Of a stretch of 64,000 nt of DNA, positions 23,231 to 35,015 are shown piece by piece. Location of the stretch: positions 14,631,167 through 14,695,166 of the forward strand of contig NC_053490.1 of assembly GCF_905171775.1 (NCBI RefSeq), given 5' to 3'. Numbering within the stretch: the first letter of the stretch is position 1; every line of letters begins with the position of its first letter. The notes under the pieces are model-generated. The model had not been told where the DNA came from. It saw only the letters and a list, made by a program, of their open reading frames with translations, and did not search any database. Position numbers and translations under genes: made by a program. The DNA is from Rana temporaria. Lineage: Eukaryota > Chordata > Amphibia > Anura > Ranidae.

Positions 23231-23922
23231 GGGCCAGATTCTCGTAGATCGCCGCATCTCTGCGGCGGCGTAACGTATGTCATTTACGTTACGCAAGTTT
23301 TAAGGGCAAGTGCTTGATTCACAAAGCACTTGCCTGTAAAGTTGCGGCGGCGTAGCGTAATTCAAATTAGGCGGGTAGGGGGCGTATCGCATTTAAATTA
23401 AGCGTGTTCCCGCGCTGAACGTAATGCGCGTGCGCCGTCCCTAAAATTTCCCGACGTGCATTGCGCTAAATGACGTCGCAAGGACGTCATTGGTTTCGAC
23501 GTGAGCGTCCAGCCCTATTCACGGACGACTTACGCAAACGACGTAAATTTTTAAATTTCGACGCGGGAACGACGGCCATACTTAACATTGGTTGCCCCTC
23601 ATATAGCAGGGGCAACTTTACGCCGCGCAAACCTAACGTAAACGTCGTAACTTCACTGCGTCGACCGCGCGTACCTTTGGGAATTTGCGTATTTTGCTAA
23701 TTTGCATATTCGACGGGGAAAACGACGTCGGCGACACCTAGCGGCAAAAAAAAAATTGCATTTAAGATCCGACAGCGTAAGAGCCTTACACCTGTCGGAT
23801 CTAATGCTTATCTATGCGTAACTGATTCTATGAATCAGTCGCATAGATACGACGGCCCAGATTAGGACTTACGACGGCGTACATGCCGCTGCGCCATCGT
23901 AAGCCCTATGAGAATCTGGGCC
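23231..23922. mobile_element. MITE 8 of the GGCCCAGATTCA family, complete
   Basis: 692 bp with ends GGGCCAGATTCTC and GAGAATCTGGGCC and a perfect 3-bp duplication CTG (23228-23230 and 23923-23925). Located in intron 2. Its CTAGCGGC site is degenerate compared with other copies (GACACCTAGCGGC). Confidence 0.85.
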
Positions 23923-23967
23923 CTGGTGTCTCCTTGATGTATCATTGCGTCTGTTGATAAAGGTTGA

Positions 23968-24129
<162 letters not shown>

Positions 24130-24238
24130 TGACAGACTAGAAAAGCCAGTATCGGTAATCCCTCGCATCCAAGGGCCATGATAAAAGTCACCAACATGGC
24201 AACATTACAATATATCCACTTGAAGACCACAATACTTA

Positions 24239-24744
24239 CCGTATTTATTGGGGTATAGCGCGCTCCCGCGTATAGCGCGCACCCCTAAAGTTGCCCCGAA
24301 ATTCCTGTGGAAAAAAGATTTTTTGTACTTACAGTTTTGGTGTCTTGCGCGGCGTCCATCGGCGGCCTCGTCGGGTCCGGCGTCCGTCTGCGACTTCGGG
24401 TGTCCTCTTCGTCGGGTCCGGCGTCCTTCTGCGGCGTCCTCGCGTCCTCCCCGCTCGTTTCCTGCGCCGAGTTTGAATACTGCGCCGACATATACAGAGC
24501 GCAGTACACTTGTGTATAGTCGGGCAGGCTCGGCTACTCTCGCGCTGACGTCCTGTACGTCCAGGACGTCAGCGCGAGAGGAGCCGAGACTGCCCGACTA
24601 TACACGAGTGTACTGCGCTCAATATATGTCGGCGCAGTATTCAAACTCGGCGCGGGAAAGCGGGTATCGGCGTATATCGCGCACCCACAATTTTGCCCTG
24701 ATTTTCAGGGCAAAAAAGTGCGTGGTATACGCCGATAAATACGG
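24239..24744. mobile_element. TA-flanked foldback DNA element
   Basis: 506 bp, ends CCGTATTTATTGGGGTATAG and its complement CGCCGATAAATACGG, flanked by TA on both sides. The inner part is a near-perfect palindrome centred near 24558, with arms of about 90 bp that include CGCGCTGACGTCCTGTACGT and CCAGGACGTCAGCGCG. No transposase. The 172-codon frame across it is created by the palindrome and is not a gene. Tc1/mariner-like by TA target, weakly. Confidence 0.75.
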
Positions 24745-24962
24745 TATATTCATGTTGCAGCTTTGAAGTTGTATACCTGCGTGATGCTTGCAGCTGCAGG
24801 CATCATCCCAGTATTATTTTTTTCCCGCCGGCGACTGGCTTTTTTTGTAAAAGCCATCCTAGTGGCAGTTTAGCTGCTGGATTGCTTTTACAGGTGACGG
24901 AATGGGTCTCCCCCCTTCCACTGCCTGGCGGTGCCTCCCTGTGTTCTCCGTCTCAAGACAGT

Positions 24963-26169
24963 GGGGTAGATTCAGATAGATTAGCGGATCTTTAGGTCCG
25001 CGTAATCTATCTGATTTACGAATCCGCCGGCGCAAGTTTTAGAGGCTAGTGCTGTATTCAAAAAGCACTTACCTCAAAACTTGCGGCGGCGTATCGTAAA
25101 TCCCCCGGCGGAATTCAAATTCCGCGGCTAGGGGGAGTGTACTATTTAAAGCGGATGTGCCATGGGAACAAAATATTAAAAGTCAGCAGCTACAAATACT
25201 GCAGCTGCTGACTTTTAATATTAGGACACTTACCTGTCCTGGAGTCCAGCGCCGATCGCAGCAGAGCACGAGCGATCGCTCGTCACTCTGCTGCTCCCCC
25301 CGCCATCCACGCTCAGGGAACCAGGAAGTGAAGCGCTGCGGCTTCACTGCCCGGTTCCCTACGGCGCATGCGCGAGTCGCGCTGCGCCCGCCGATTGGCT
25401 CACACGCTGTGTGCTGGGAGCCGAGTGTTCCCAGCACACAACGGGCGACAGACGGGATGTGACGGAATGCCCGTCTTTCGCCCGTATCGTGTGGCCGGAA
25501 GTGGGTGCAAATACCTGTCTTTAGACAGGTGTCTGCACCCCCCTCCCCCCTGAAAGGTGTCAAATGTGACACCGGAGGGGGGGAGGGTTCCGATCAGCGG
25601 GACTCCACTTTAGGGTGGAGGACCGCTTTAAATCAGGCGCGTCCCCGCGCCGATTTAACTGCGCATGCGCCGCCGGCTAAATTTTCCAGCGCGCATTGCT
25701 CCAAATGATGTCGCTAGGACGTCATTGGTTTCGGCGTGAGCGTAACTTGCGTCCGGCCGTATTCTGAATTGACTTACGCAAACAACGTAAAAATTCAAAA
25801 CTCGATGCGGGAACCACGGCCATACTTAACATAGGATAGGCCTCGCATAGCAGAGGTAACTATACGCCGGAAAAAGCCGAACGCAAGCGACGTAAAAAAA
25901 AAGCGACGGGCGGGCGTTCGTTTCTGAATCGGCGTAAATGCTCATTACCATATTCGATGCGTAAAAGACACGGAAGCGCCACCTAGCGGCCGGCCTGAAA
26001 TTGCAGCCTAAGATCCGACGGTGTAAGTCACTTACACCTGTCGGATCTTAGGCATATCTATGCGTAACCTGATTCTATGAATCAGGCGCATAGATACGAC
26101 CGGCCGGCCTTAGAGATACAACGGCGTATCAGGAGATACGCCGTCGTATCTCCTATCTGAATCTGGGCC
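24963..26169. mobile_element. MITE 9 of the GGCCCAGATTCA family, with a nested insertion
   Basis: Ends GGGGTAGATTCAG and CTGAATCTGGGCC with a perfect AGT duplication (24960-24962 and 26170-26172). Interrupted by a TTAA-flanked element at 25150-25627; without it the length is about 725 bp. A CTCF-core-like word lies at 25975-25989 on the minus strand. Confidence 0.85.
25150..25627. mobile_element. TTAA-flanked AGCGG element nested in MITE 9
   Basis: 478 bp between TTAA at 25146-25149 and TTAA at 25628-25631, with ends AGCGGATG and GACCGCT. Contains a hairpin AAAAGTCAGCAGCTACAAAT / CTGCAGCTGCTGACTTTTAA and GTGTCACATTTGACACC-like words. Related in reverse to 55609-55937 and to the 47070-47280 fragment. 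Confidence 0.8.
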
Positions 26170-26302
26170 AGTGTTTCTGCCGGCATACCATAGAGCTTTT
26201 TGAGGTCCAGAAGGTCCCTGCTCAGAGCTGTGGTATAGCAAACCGGAAGTGACCTGTACTTTGTCACTTCCGGGTTCCCCCGGATGAAAATGGCAAAAAA
26301 AT

Positions 26303-26880
26303 TTAACCACTTCAAAATCGCACGCCGTCATATGACGTCCAAAAAGGGGATCTCTTATCCTGGGTGGACGTCATATAACGTCCTGGACTTTGTGCGGAGA
26401 TATCTGAATGATGCCTGCACCTAGAGGCATCATTCAGATATCATTTTGTTCCCGGCGGCGATCCTGCGCACCATAAGAACGATCATAGTGGCGGTTCTGC
26501 CGCTTGATCGTTCTTATAGGCCGCCATCCGGTGCTTCTCTGGGCTCTCCCGTGCCATCGGGGGCCCGGAGAGATGATCACCGTGCGCCGGATGGGAGGCA
26601 TAGAGATGACTAGTGACCAGATGGTCACCAGTCACCTCTATGACAGTCGAAGGCCCGGGCGCGATGTGATGACGATGTGATGGCAATGTTCTTTTCAGCC
26701 TGGAGGAGAGATGTGGGGTCTTATTTACCCCGCATCTCTCCTATAAAGAGGACCTGTCACACACTATTCCTATTACAAGTGATGTTTACATTCCATGTAA
26801 TAGGAATAAAAGCGATCGAAAAAAATAAATAAAAAAAAAGTGTAAAAAATAAATAAATAAGTAAAAAAAAAACTGACTTT
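26303..26880. mobile_element. TTAA-type element H, right end lost
   Basis: Begins TTAACCACTTCAAAATCG, followed by the inverted words CATATGACGTCC and GGACGTCATATAACG and a hairpin around GATGCCTGCACCTAGAGGCATC. It ends in A-rich sequence without a visible right terminus and shares TGATGTTTACATTCCATG-like sequence with 55938-56060. Confidence 0.6.
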
Positions 26881-26922
26881 TCTACTCAGGCTTGATAAAC
26901 TGATATTGTTTCATTATTGCAG

Positions 26923-27008
26923 GTAATTGTGCCATCATGAAGCCATCTGAAATCAGCCAAAACACAGAGAAAGTCCTATCTGAAGGTCTTGCCCGATACC
27001 TCGATCAG
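26923..27008 (+). CDS. aldh3b1: ALDH3B-like, coding exon 4 (residues 132-160)
   Basis: Acceptor ATTGCAG at 26922, donor CAG|GTGATT. Enters in phase 1 and leaves in phase 0. Encodes GNCAIMKPSEISQNTEKVLS and then EGLARYLDQ. KPSE is the conserved coenzyme-binding word of the aldehyde dehydrogenase superfamily. Confidence 0.93.
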
Positions 27009-27203
27009 GTGATTATTACACCACTTACACCAAGATATGGGAGTGATGGTGGGAGGCGAGGGAAAAGTCACAATGTTGGAATATCATAGACTGGTGTCCA
27101 TTCCCTCTACATCAAGGGGGAGAAGTCAACTGGGTAGATGCAGGGACAACCTTGATATCATGTGCTGTAATCCATGGCAACCAATCCAGTCCAGTATGCT
27201 TAA

Positions 27204-27475
27204 GGCCCCGTACACACGGCCGAGGAACTCGACGTGCTTGGCACGTCGAGTTCCTCGTCGAGTTCTGGGATGAAGCCGCCGAGGAGCTCGGCGGGCCGCC
27301 TTCTCCCATAGAACAACGAGAAAATAGAGAACATGTTCTCTATTTTCTCGTCGAGCTCCTCGGCGGCTCCATCGAGCCAAAACTGTACAGACGACAGAGT
27401 TTCTCGGCAGAATCCGGGTTTTGACCGAGTTTCTCGGTGAATTCTGCCGAGAAACTCTGTCGTGTGTACGGGGCC
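27204..27475. mobile_element. PIF/Harbinger-type MITE with three internal hairpins
   Basis: 272 bp with perfect ends GGCCCCGTACACACG and CGTGTGTACGGGGCC and a TAA duplication (27201-27203 and 27476-27478), the classic TWA target. Three internal palindromes: GAACTCGACGTGCTTGGCAC with its partner, GAGAAAATAGAGAACATGTT with its partner, and CAGAGTTTCTCGGCAGAATT with its partner. Short frames here reflect the palindromes. Confidence 0.9.
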
Positions 27476-27769
27476 TAAGAAAACCTCTGCTCAGTAGTTA
27501 TGGGTCAACGCACACACATACAGATTGTAGGGTGACTAGACATCCCTGTATTCTGGGGACGGTCCCATTATATATTTGGGTACTGCTATTCTTCCTGCAA
27601 TTGGACCTACAGGCTTTGACTCCTCCACCAACACCACCCCTGATTCTCTGTACCTCCCCTGAGGAGGAGTCCTACTCTAAGTCCATAACTAGTAAGCAGC
27701 AAGAAATCAGGAAAGAGGGTTGCAGATTTTAGAAGTTGCAAGAATCAAGCAGTGTTAGAGAGCAAGCAG

Positions 27770-28400
27770 GGGTGATCATTGTCTGGAAGAGGAGTGCGGG
27801 GGTGAGCGGTGCTGGAAGAGGAGTGCGGGGGTGAGCGGTGCTGGAAGAGGAGTGCGGGGGTGAGCGGTGCTGGAGGAGGAGTACAGGGGTGAGCGGTGCT
27901 GGAAGAGGAGTACAGGGGTGAGCGGTACTGGAAGAGGAGTGTAGGGGTGAGCGGTGCTGGAAGAGGAGTGCAGGGGGAGTGAGCAGTGCCGGAAGAGGAG
28001 TTCAGGGGGAGCGAGTGGTGCTGGAAGAGGAGTGTAGGGGTGAGCGGTGCTGGAAGAGGAGTGTAGGGGTGAGCGGGGCTGGAAGAGGAGTGTAGGGGTG
28101 AGCGGTGCTGGAAGAGGAGTACAGGGGTGAGCGGTGCTGGAAGAGGAGTGTAGGGGTGAGCGGTGCTGGAAGAGGAGTGTAGGGGTGAGCGGTGCTGGAA
28201 GAGGAGTGTAGGGGTGAGCGGTGCTGGAAGAGGAGTGTAGGGGTGAGCGGTGCTGGAAGAGGAGTGTAGGGGTGAGCGGTACTGAAAGAGGAGTGTAGGG
28301 GTGAGCGGTGCTGGAAGAGGAGTGCAGGGGGAGTGAGCAGTGCCGGAAGAGGAGTTCAGGGGGAGTGAGTGGTGCTGGAAGAGGAGTACAGGGGTGAGCA
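27770..28400. repeat. 29-bp minisatellite, first block
   Basis: About 21 copies of a 29-bp unit with the words GGTGCTGGAAGAGGAGTG and GGGGTGAGC. The 218-codon minus frame (27745-28401) is an artefact of the repeat. The non-repetitive gap 28401-28620 to the next block holds no gene. Confidence 0.93.
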
Positions 28401-28620
28401 ATGTCTATGTAGCATTACCCCCGGAGGAGCTGCTGGATGTTTGGGCGGCACATTTACCTCATGGCTCCCCGAATTCCTAGGGATGAATGATGCGTATTTC
28501 ATTTGGTAGAAGTAAAGGAATGTTTTGTACTTAACAATCTGGATCAGAGTTTAACTACACTCTGATCTACCCTTAAATTTAACTAGCGCCGGTACCATAA
28601 AGTACACAGGTGCTACATCT

Positions 28621-30420
28621 AGAAGAGGAGTACAGGGGTGAGCGGTGCTCAAAGAGGAGTACAGGGGGGAGCGGTGCTGGAAGGGGAGTACAGGGGTGAG
28701 CGGTGCTGGAAGATGAGTGCAGGGGTGATCAGTGCTATAAGGGGAGTAGAGGGATGAGCAGTGGTGTAAGGGGAGTGCAGGGATGAGCAGTGGTGTAAGG
28801 GGAGTGCAGGGGTGAGCAGTGGTGTAAGGGGAGGGCAGTGGTGAGCAGTGCTGTAAGGGATGTAGAGGGGTGAGCAGTGCTGTAAGGGGAATAGAGGGGT
28901 GAGCAGTGGTGTAAGGGGAGTGCAGGGGTGAGCAGTGGTGTAAGGGGAGTGCAGGGGTGAGCAGTGGTGTAAGGGGAGTGCAGGGGTGAGCAGTGGTGTA
29001 ACGGGTGTAGAGGGGCGAGCAGTGGTGTAAGGGGAGTGCAGGGGTGAGCAGTGGTGTAAGGGGAGTAGAGGGGTGAGCAGTGGTGTAAGGGGAGTAGAGG
29101 GGTGAGCAGTGGTGTAAGGGGAGTGCAGGGGTGAGCAGTGGTGTAAGGGGAGTGCAGGGGTGAGCAGTGGTGTAAGGGGAGTGCAGGGGTGAGCAGTGGT
29201 GTAAGGGGAGTAGAGGGGTGAGCAGTGGTGTAAGGGGAGTGCAGGGGTGAGCAGTGGTGTAAGGGGTGTAGAGGGGTGAGCAGTGGTGTAAGGGGAGTAG
29301 AGGGGTGAGCAGTGGTGTAAGGGGTGTAGAGGGGTGAGCAGTGCGGTGTAAGGGGAGTAGAGGGGTGAGCAGTGGTGTAAGGGGAGTGCAGGGGTGAGCA
29401 GCGGTGTAAGGGGAGTAGAGGGGTGAGCAGTGGTGTAAGGGGAGTGCAGGGGTGAGCAGTGGTGTAAGGGGAGTAGAGGGGTGAGCAGTGGTGTAAGGGG
29501 AGTGCAGGGGTGAGCAGTGGTGTAAGGGGAGTGCAGGGGTGAGCAGTGGTGTAAGGGGAGTGCAGGGATGAGCAGTGGTGTAAGGGGAGTGCAGGGATGA
29601 GCAGTGGTGTAAGGGGAGTGCAGGGATGAGCAGTGGTGTAAGGGGAGTGCAGGGGTGAGCAGTGCTGTAAGGGGAGTGCAGGGGTGAGCAGTGGTGTAAG
29701 GGGAGTGCAGGGGTGAGCAGTGGTGTAAGGGGAGTGCAGGGGTGAGCAGTGGTGTAAGGGGAGTGCAGGGGTGAGCAGTGGTGTAAGGGGAGTGCAGGGG
29801 TGAGCAGTGGTGTAAGGGGAGTAGAGGGGTGAGCAGTGGTGTAAGGGGAGTGCAGGGGTGAGCAGTGGTGTAAGGGGAGTGCAGGGGTGAGCAGTGGTGT
29901 AAGGGGAGTGCAGGGGTGAGCAGTGGTGTAAGGGGAGTGCAGGGGTGAGCAGTGGTGTAAGGGGAGTAGAGGGGTGAGCAGTGGTGTAAGGGGAGTGCAG
30001 GGGTGAGCAGTGGTGTAAGGGGAGTAGAGGGGTGAGCAGTGGTGTAAGGGGAGTGCAGGGGTGAGCAGTGGTGTAAGGGGAGTGCAGGGATGAGCAGTGG
30101 TGTAAGGGGAGTGCAGGGATGAGCAGTGGTGTAAGGGGAGTGCAGGGGTGAGCAGTGGTGTAAGGGGAGTGCAGGGGTGAGCAGTGGTGTAACGGGTGTA
30201 GAGGGGTGAGCAGTGCTGTAAGGGGAGTGCAGGGGTGAGCAGCGGTGTAAGGGGAGTAGAGGGGTGAGCAGTGGTGTAAGGGGAGTGCAGGGGTGAGCAG
30301 TGGTGTAAGGGGAGTGCAGGGGTGAGCAGTGGTGTAACGGGTGTAGAGGGGTGAGCAGTGCTGTAAGGGGAGTGCAGGGGTGAGCAGTGCTGGAAGAGGA
30401 GGGCAGAGGTAAGCAGTGGT
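28621..30420. repeat. 29-bp minisatellite, second block
   Basis: About 62 copies of a related 29-bp unit, words GGTGTAAGGGGAGTGCAGGG and GTGAGCAGT. Minus-strand frames of 643, 680 and 571 codons run through it in all three frames because 29 is not a multiple of 3 and the unit has no minus-strand stop; none is a gene. The sequence 30421-30890 to exon 5 shows only decayed repeat edges. Confidence 0.95.
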
Positions 30421-30896
30421 GGAAGAGGGTTGCATGGGGTGCAGAGACAAGCAGTACTATAGGGGGTTTGCAGAGCTTCCAAGGGTGAATCATGCTGGAA
30501 ATGGAATGCATGGTTGGAAGAAGGTTAGAGGGGGTCCTGAGTTGTGCAGTGTTAGAGAATATCAGGGTTAAACCGTTTTGGAAAAAAGAGTGGTAGGGGG
30601 TTTTAGCGGTAAGAAGATTTGGGAAAAGGCTGCAGATTTGAGCAGTGTTGGAAGATGTTAGGAGATGGGGAGGAGCTATAAAGGGGGACATGTTTTTATG
30701 TGGGTGTGCTCAAAGGTGGACATGATCAGTAGGGAGTTCTCCTTTTTATTTATTTTTTGGAAAATCCCTTCACCTGCTTTGGCTCTAGCTAGTCAAACTG
30801 AAGACATGATACCCTGTGGGCACCTTGAGATGGTGAGACCAATAATTTAGCAGCAGCACAAGAAATGATTTATTCCCCTGTCTCTTCTTCCTCCAG

Positions 30897-30978
30897 GACT
30901 GTTTCGCAGTGGTTTGTGGTGGGGTGGAAGAATCTAAGAGCCTCCTGACTGAAAGATTTGACCATATTTTCTTTACAG
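30897..30978 (+). CDS. aldh3b1: ALDH3B-like, coding exon 5 (residues 161-187 and first base of 188)
   Basis: Acceptor TCCTCCAG at 30896, donor ACAG|GTAACA, ends in phase 1. Encodes DCFAVVCGGVEESKSLL and then TERFDHIFFTG. RFDHIFFTG is the conserved strand and turn before the coenzyme-binding glycine loop. Confidence 0.93.
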
Positions 30979-31079
30979 GTAACAAGAAACCCAATGAAAT
31001 GTGTCTCATAGAACGGCATATATCCAACCATGATGAGGGAGAGGAAACCTTTCTATGGATCATAAGGTGGCAGGATGGG

Positions 31080-32330
31080 GGTCCAGGGTGAGGATGGAAG
31101 TACATGGGCTTAGGTTGAAGGACGCAGTGGTGGAGGCTGGCAAAACAGGGACTCAGGGCATTACTATCGGGACAGGGTGCCAAGGCAGTGTTGGCAGGGC
31201 ATATACTTAGGGTGAGGGTGGCAGAACAAGGTCCCTAGAAAATGGGCTTAGAGTGAAAGGGGTTGAATAGTGGCATTAGGTGAAGGATAGCAGGACAACA
31301 AGCTGAGAGTGGCAGTGGTGGACAAACAGAGTCCAAAGGCAATGATGACAGCATAATGGGCTTAGGGCTAGGGTGGCAGGACAGGGGCCCAGGGCAAAGG
31401 TGACACTATATAAGCCCAGAACTAGTTAAAGGGCAGTGGCATACAGTGAAGGGTGGGCCCAGGGTAAGGGTGGAAGAACAGAGATCCTGGGCATTGGTGG
31501 CCGGACAGAGTCCCAAAAAAATGCTGGCAGGACTTAGGCTTAGGGTGAAGGTGGCAGAACAGTGCCCAGGCTGAGAGTGACAGGACAGGAGCCAAGGGGA
31601 ATTGAGGCCAGACAGATTTACAAGACAGTGTTGACAGTACATGGGCATAGTGCTAGGGTGGCAGGACATGAGCCAAGGGCAATGGAGTCCAGACAAATTT
31701 ACAAGACAGTGTTGACAGGACATGGGCATAGTGCTAGGGTGGCAGGACAGGAGCCCAGGGCAATGGAGGCCCGACGGATTTTGACGAGAGTGTTGACAGG
31801 GCATAGGCTAAGTGCTACGGTGGCAGGACAGGGGCCCAAGGCAAAGGTGACATGATATGGGCTCAGGGTGAGGGAGGTGGTACCAGTGGTATAAAGTCAA
31901 GGGTTGCAAGACAAGGGGCCCAGGCCAAGGGTGTCAGGGCAACACCCCAGCCTGAGAGTGGCAGGATATGGACTTAGGATGAGGATGACAGGACAGAGAC
32001 CTAGGGCAATGGTTGTAGGGTATAAGCTTGAGTGAGGATAGCTGCTCAACAGCCCCGGATGAGGGTGGCTTGACAGAGGCCTGGGTTGAGGGAGGCAAGA
32101 CATGGACCAGAGGAAAGGGCGTTAGGGCAGAGATCCAGGGACAGCGTGGCAGGACAGGAGCTCAGGCTAAAGATAGGAAGATGGTGGCATAGAGAAGAGG
32201 GTGAAAGGACATGTTCCTAGGCTGAGGGGGTTAAGATAGGAGTCCTAGATGAGGGTGGTAGGACAGGGGACCAGGAAGAGGATAGCAGGAAATGGACCCA
32301 AATGGTCTGAGGACAGGGGGCTGGCAGTGC
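31080..32330. repeat. Degenerate minisatellite in intron 5
   Basis: Loosely repeated GGGTGGCAGGACAGGGGCCC-like words with variable spacing. A clearer unit of about 85-90 bp (GACATGGGCATAGTGCTAGG) is repeated near 31620-31800. The open frames at 31406-31855 follow the repeat and are not genes. 32331-32583 looks like ordinary intron. Confidence 0.75.
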
Positions 32331-32583
32331 AAGTTGCCTGGTTGTTATGTTGATCCTCTGGCTTCAATCCTTTAAGTCAGTGAACCACAACTGTTTTCAG
32401 ATCAGGAGTAATAACTTTTTTCATGAAACTCCAGAACTATATCTCCATGAATTCAAGTGCTGAAAGCACAGGATGAGCACAACAGTTGGGCAACTAGCAT
32501 TTATAAAAAGGTGGTCAGCCCCATATTTCTCTTATGAAAGGTTCTCTTATGTAGGTGCTGATTTCGACTTTCTTCCTTCCCAG

Positions 32584-32970
32584 GGAACCCAACAGTAGGT
32601 AAAATAGTGATGCAGGCAGCGGCCAAATACCTGACCCCACTGACGCTGGAATTAGGCGGGAAGAATCCATGTTATGTGCACGATGATGCCGACATCAAAA
32701 ACGCGGCCAGGCGCATTGCCTGGGGACGGTTCCTCAACACAGGTCAGACATGCCTGTCACCAGATTACGTCCTCTGTTCTGACCAGATTAAAGAAAAATT
32801 TGTGGCGGCCTTACAGGCCACCATCCAGGAGTTCTACGGAGAAGATCCAAAGCAGTCGCCAGACTTTGGGAGAATCATTAGCGACAGACATTTTCAAAGA
32901 GTGGCAGCCCTACTGAAAGACGGGAAGATAGTGGTGGGTGGACAGACCGACGACACAGAAAAATACATTG
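32584..32970 (+). CDS. aldh3b1: ALDH3B-like, coding exon 6 with the active site (residues 188-316 and first base of 317)
   Basis: Acceptor TTCCCAG at 32583, donor ATTG|GTAAGA; enters and leaves in phase 1. It holds the catalytic core: the coenzyme loop GNPTVGK (188-194), the general-base motif LELGGKNPCYV with Glu210, and the nucleophile motif TGQTCLSPDYV with Cys244. Then come EFYGEDPKQSPDFGRII and DRHFQRVAALL. All key residues are intact and the numbering is one higher than human ALDH3A1 (Glu209, Cys243), as expected for an ALDH3 enzyme. Intron 6 after it is 11 kb because of the DIRS insertion. Confidence 0.96.
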
Positions 32971-33065
32971 GTAAGAAAATCTTGCCTTATGTGTCCATAT
33001 GCTTATGTGTATCATCGTATATTTGGATATCTCATGTTATATTATTGGGTAGAAAAGCTTACTTT

Positions 33066-33920
33066 CAGGGCCGATCCTAGGCAGGGTGCGCGGGGTGCTC
33101 CGCACCCAGGCGCCGCAGAGGTGGGGGTGCCGAAGCTCCAAAGTGCTCCCCTCCCTCCTACTTGTCTGTGTCCAGAGGTGAAGCGCATGTAGCGTGTGCT
33201 GCGGTTCCCCATCCCGCTTGCTCTCTCCGCTGGCAACTGACAAGAGCGCATACCTGCCGCTGTCCCCAGAATCCGGGTAGGGTACCACAGCAGAGCCTAG
33301 TACCGGAACACATTCCGGTACTAGGCTCCACTAACTAATTCTGTCGGGTGCGCGTGGAGCAGTCTCCTGCCCCGCCCCTTCTGCGTGTGTCGGCTCTTCT
33401 CCCATAGGCGGTGTGATGAGAGGCTTCTGGGTTGGCCAGAGCTGCTGCCAATCATCCCCTGCACTCCCAGAAATGCTCTCCGAGTGCCACCCTCCTAGTA
33501 CCCAAAGATGCCACGTATGCCCCGCCCCCTGTAATGTGCTTCTGCTCCCAGCACACCCAAGCTACAGGGATCTAGGTACTGATCTATGGGGACACCTGAT
33601 GTGGGGGGCTCTGATGGGGGACACCTGCTGTGGGGGGGCTCTGATGGGGGACACCTGCTATGGAGGGCTCTGATGGGGGGACACCTTCTGGGGGGCTCTG
33701 ATGGGGGACACCTGCTGGGGGGCTCTGAAGGGGGACACCTGCTGGGGGGGACTCTGATAAGGGGACACTAATGAAGACTTCTTAGGGGAGCATCTCTGTG
33801 TTTGAGTCGTAGCCATAGAAACATTTGTAAAGGGGAGGGGTTTCTAAGATGACCACGCCCATGTGGGGGCGCCAGCAATATTTCTGCACCCAGGCGTCTG
33901 TGACCCTAGGATCAGCCATG
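33066..33920. mobile_element. hAT-type non-autonomous transposon
   Basis: 855 bp with ends CAGGGCCGATCCTAGG and CCTAGGATCAGCCATG, flanked by an 8-bp duplication with one mismatch (CTTACTTT at 33058-33065, CTTACATT at 33921-33928). Contains a small tandem repeat GGGGGACACCTGCTG at 33590-33770. No transposase frame. Confidence 0.8.
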
Positions 33921-33928
33921 CTTACATT

Positions 33929-34647
33929 CAAATGTGTTTGTGACGGATGTAACATTCCACATCACGTCTGCCATTTAAAGTTCCCTTATAGCATTCTCTG
34001 TGCTGGATCTAGCATTGAGCAATTCACATTAATGCCAATGGTGTTTCCCATCACGTGATCACCATTTGAGCTATGAAATGGTGATCACATGGCTTTGTTT
34101 GTAAACAACTGTCAGCGACAGATCCCAAAGCATTTCCTTTTGTGTGCACTTGTTAACCCCCCATTACTGCCTGTGATGGACCGCCTGGGTGCCTCCGCCA
34201 AGATACAACTTCCTCCACTCTGGAACCAGCAATCAGATATTATAGCTAAGCATTGCACCAAAGAACTAAAATACACTAGCCTAGGTGCAAACTTGAACCA
34301 ACTTTACTGTAAATTCACACAGAATATATACCACACTAGATCAAGTAAGAGCTTGATCACAGTATCCTAAACAATGCAAACTGTAAACAGTAATATAATT
34401 CGCACATCTAAGGAACAGCAAACATACAGTAATCTAATTAAACACTAAGCTAATTAACAACTAGTCACCTAGACAAGCTTAGATGACTCAGGTCAGTGCC
34501 CATCCAGACAGTTTGGCACCAGTATTCAAGAAGACCCAGGGCTGTCCAAATCTCATTAACCAGCTTTCTTTTCACATGCATAGAATAATAATAACTATTA
34601 CTAATTATTAAATTATAGGTATTGGAATTTCATTTCAAATTTGGCTG
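33929..34647. other. Intron 6 sequence, no gene
   Basis: No supported frame. The last 60 bases (GGAATTTCATTTCAAATTTG) match one arm of the foldback at 47781-48120, so a remnant of that element lies here. Confidence 0.45.
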
Positions 34648-34867
34648 TTAACCACTTAACCCCCGGACCATATTGCTGACCAGAGCACTTTTTGCGATTC
34701 GGCACTGCGTCGCTTTAACTAACAATTGCGACGTGACTCCCGAACAAAATTGGCGTCCTTTTTTTCCCACAAATAGAGCTTTCTTTTGGTGGTATTTGAT
34801 CACCTCTGCGGTTTTTAGTTTTTGCGCTATAAACAAAAATAGAGCGACAATTTTGAAAAAAATTATA
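34648..34867. mobile_element. TTAA-type element C, left part (split by DIRS)
   Basis: Starts TTAACCACTTAACCCCCGG and reads in reverse relative to copies B, D and E, through CTTTCTTTTGGTGGTATTTG to AGCGACAATTTTGAAAAAAA. It continues at 40864 after the DIRS element. Confidence 0.85.
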
Positions 34868-34877
34868 TTTCTTTATC

Positions 34878-35015
34878 GTACATCACGGGACACAGAGCGG
34901 CATTCATTACTATATGGGTTATATGGAGTACCTTCAGGTGTAGACACTGGCAATCTCAAACAGGAAATGCCCCTCCCTATATAACCCCCTCCCATAGGAG
35001 GAGTACCTCAGTTTT
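34878..35015 (+). repeat. DIRS left inverted terminal repeat
   Basis: 138 bp starting GTACATCACGGGACACAGAG and ending CCTCAGTTTT. It is the reverse complement of 40679-40816 over the full length. The terminal bases 34868-34877 (TTTCTTTATC) are specific to the left end and are complemented in the internal region. Confidence 0.95.

Noticed and set aside
24248..24766. 172-codon frame rich in Arg, Pro and Ser
   Set aside because: It runs through a palindromic transposon; similar frames on both strands mirror each other.
28551..30691. Minus-strand frames of 571-680 codons with HCSPLHSPYTTAHP-type repeats
   Set aside because: Product of the 29-bp minisatellite, again open in all three frames, with no start context or domain.
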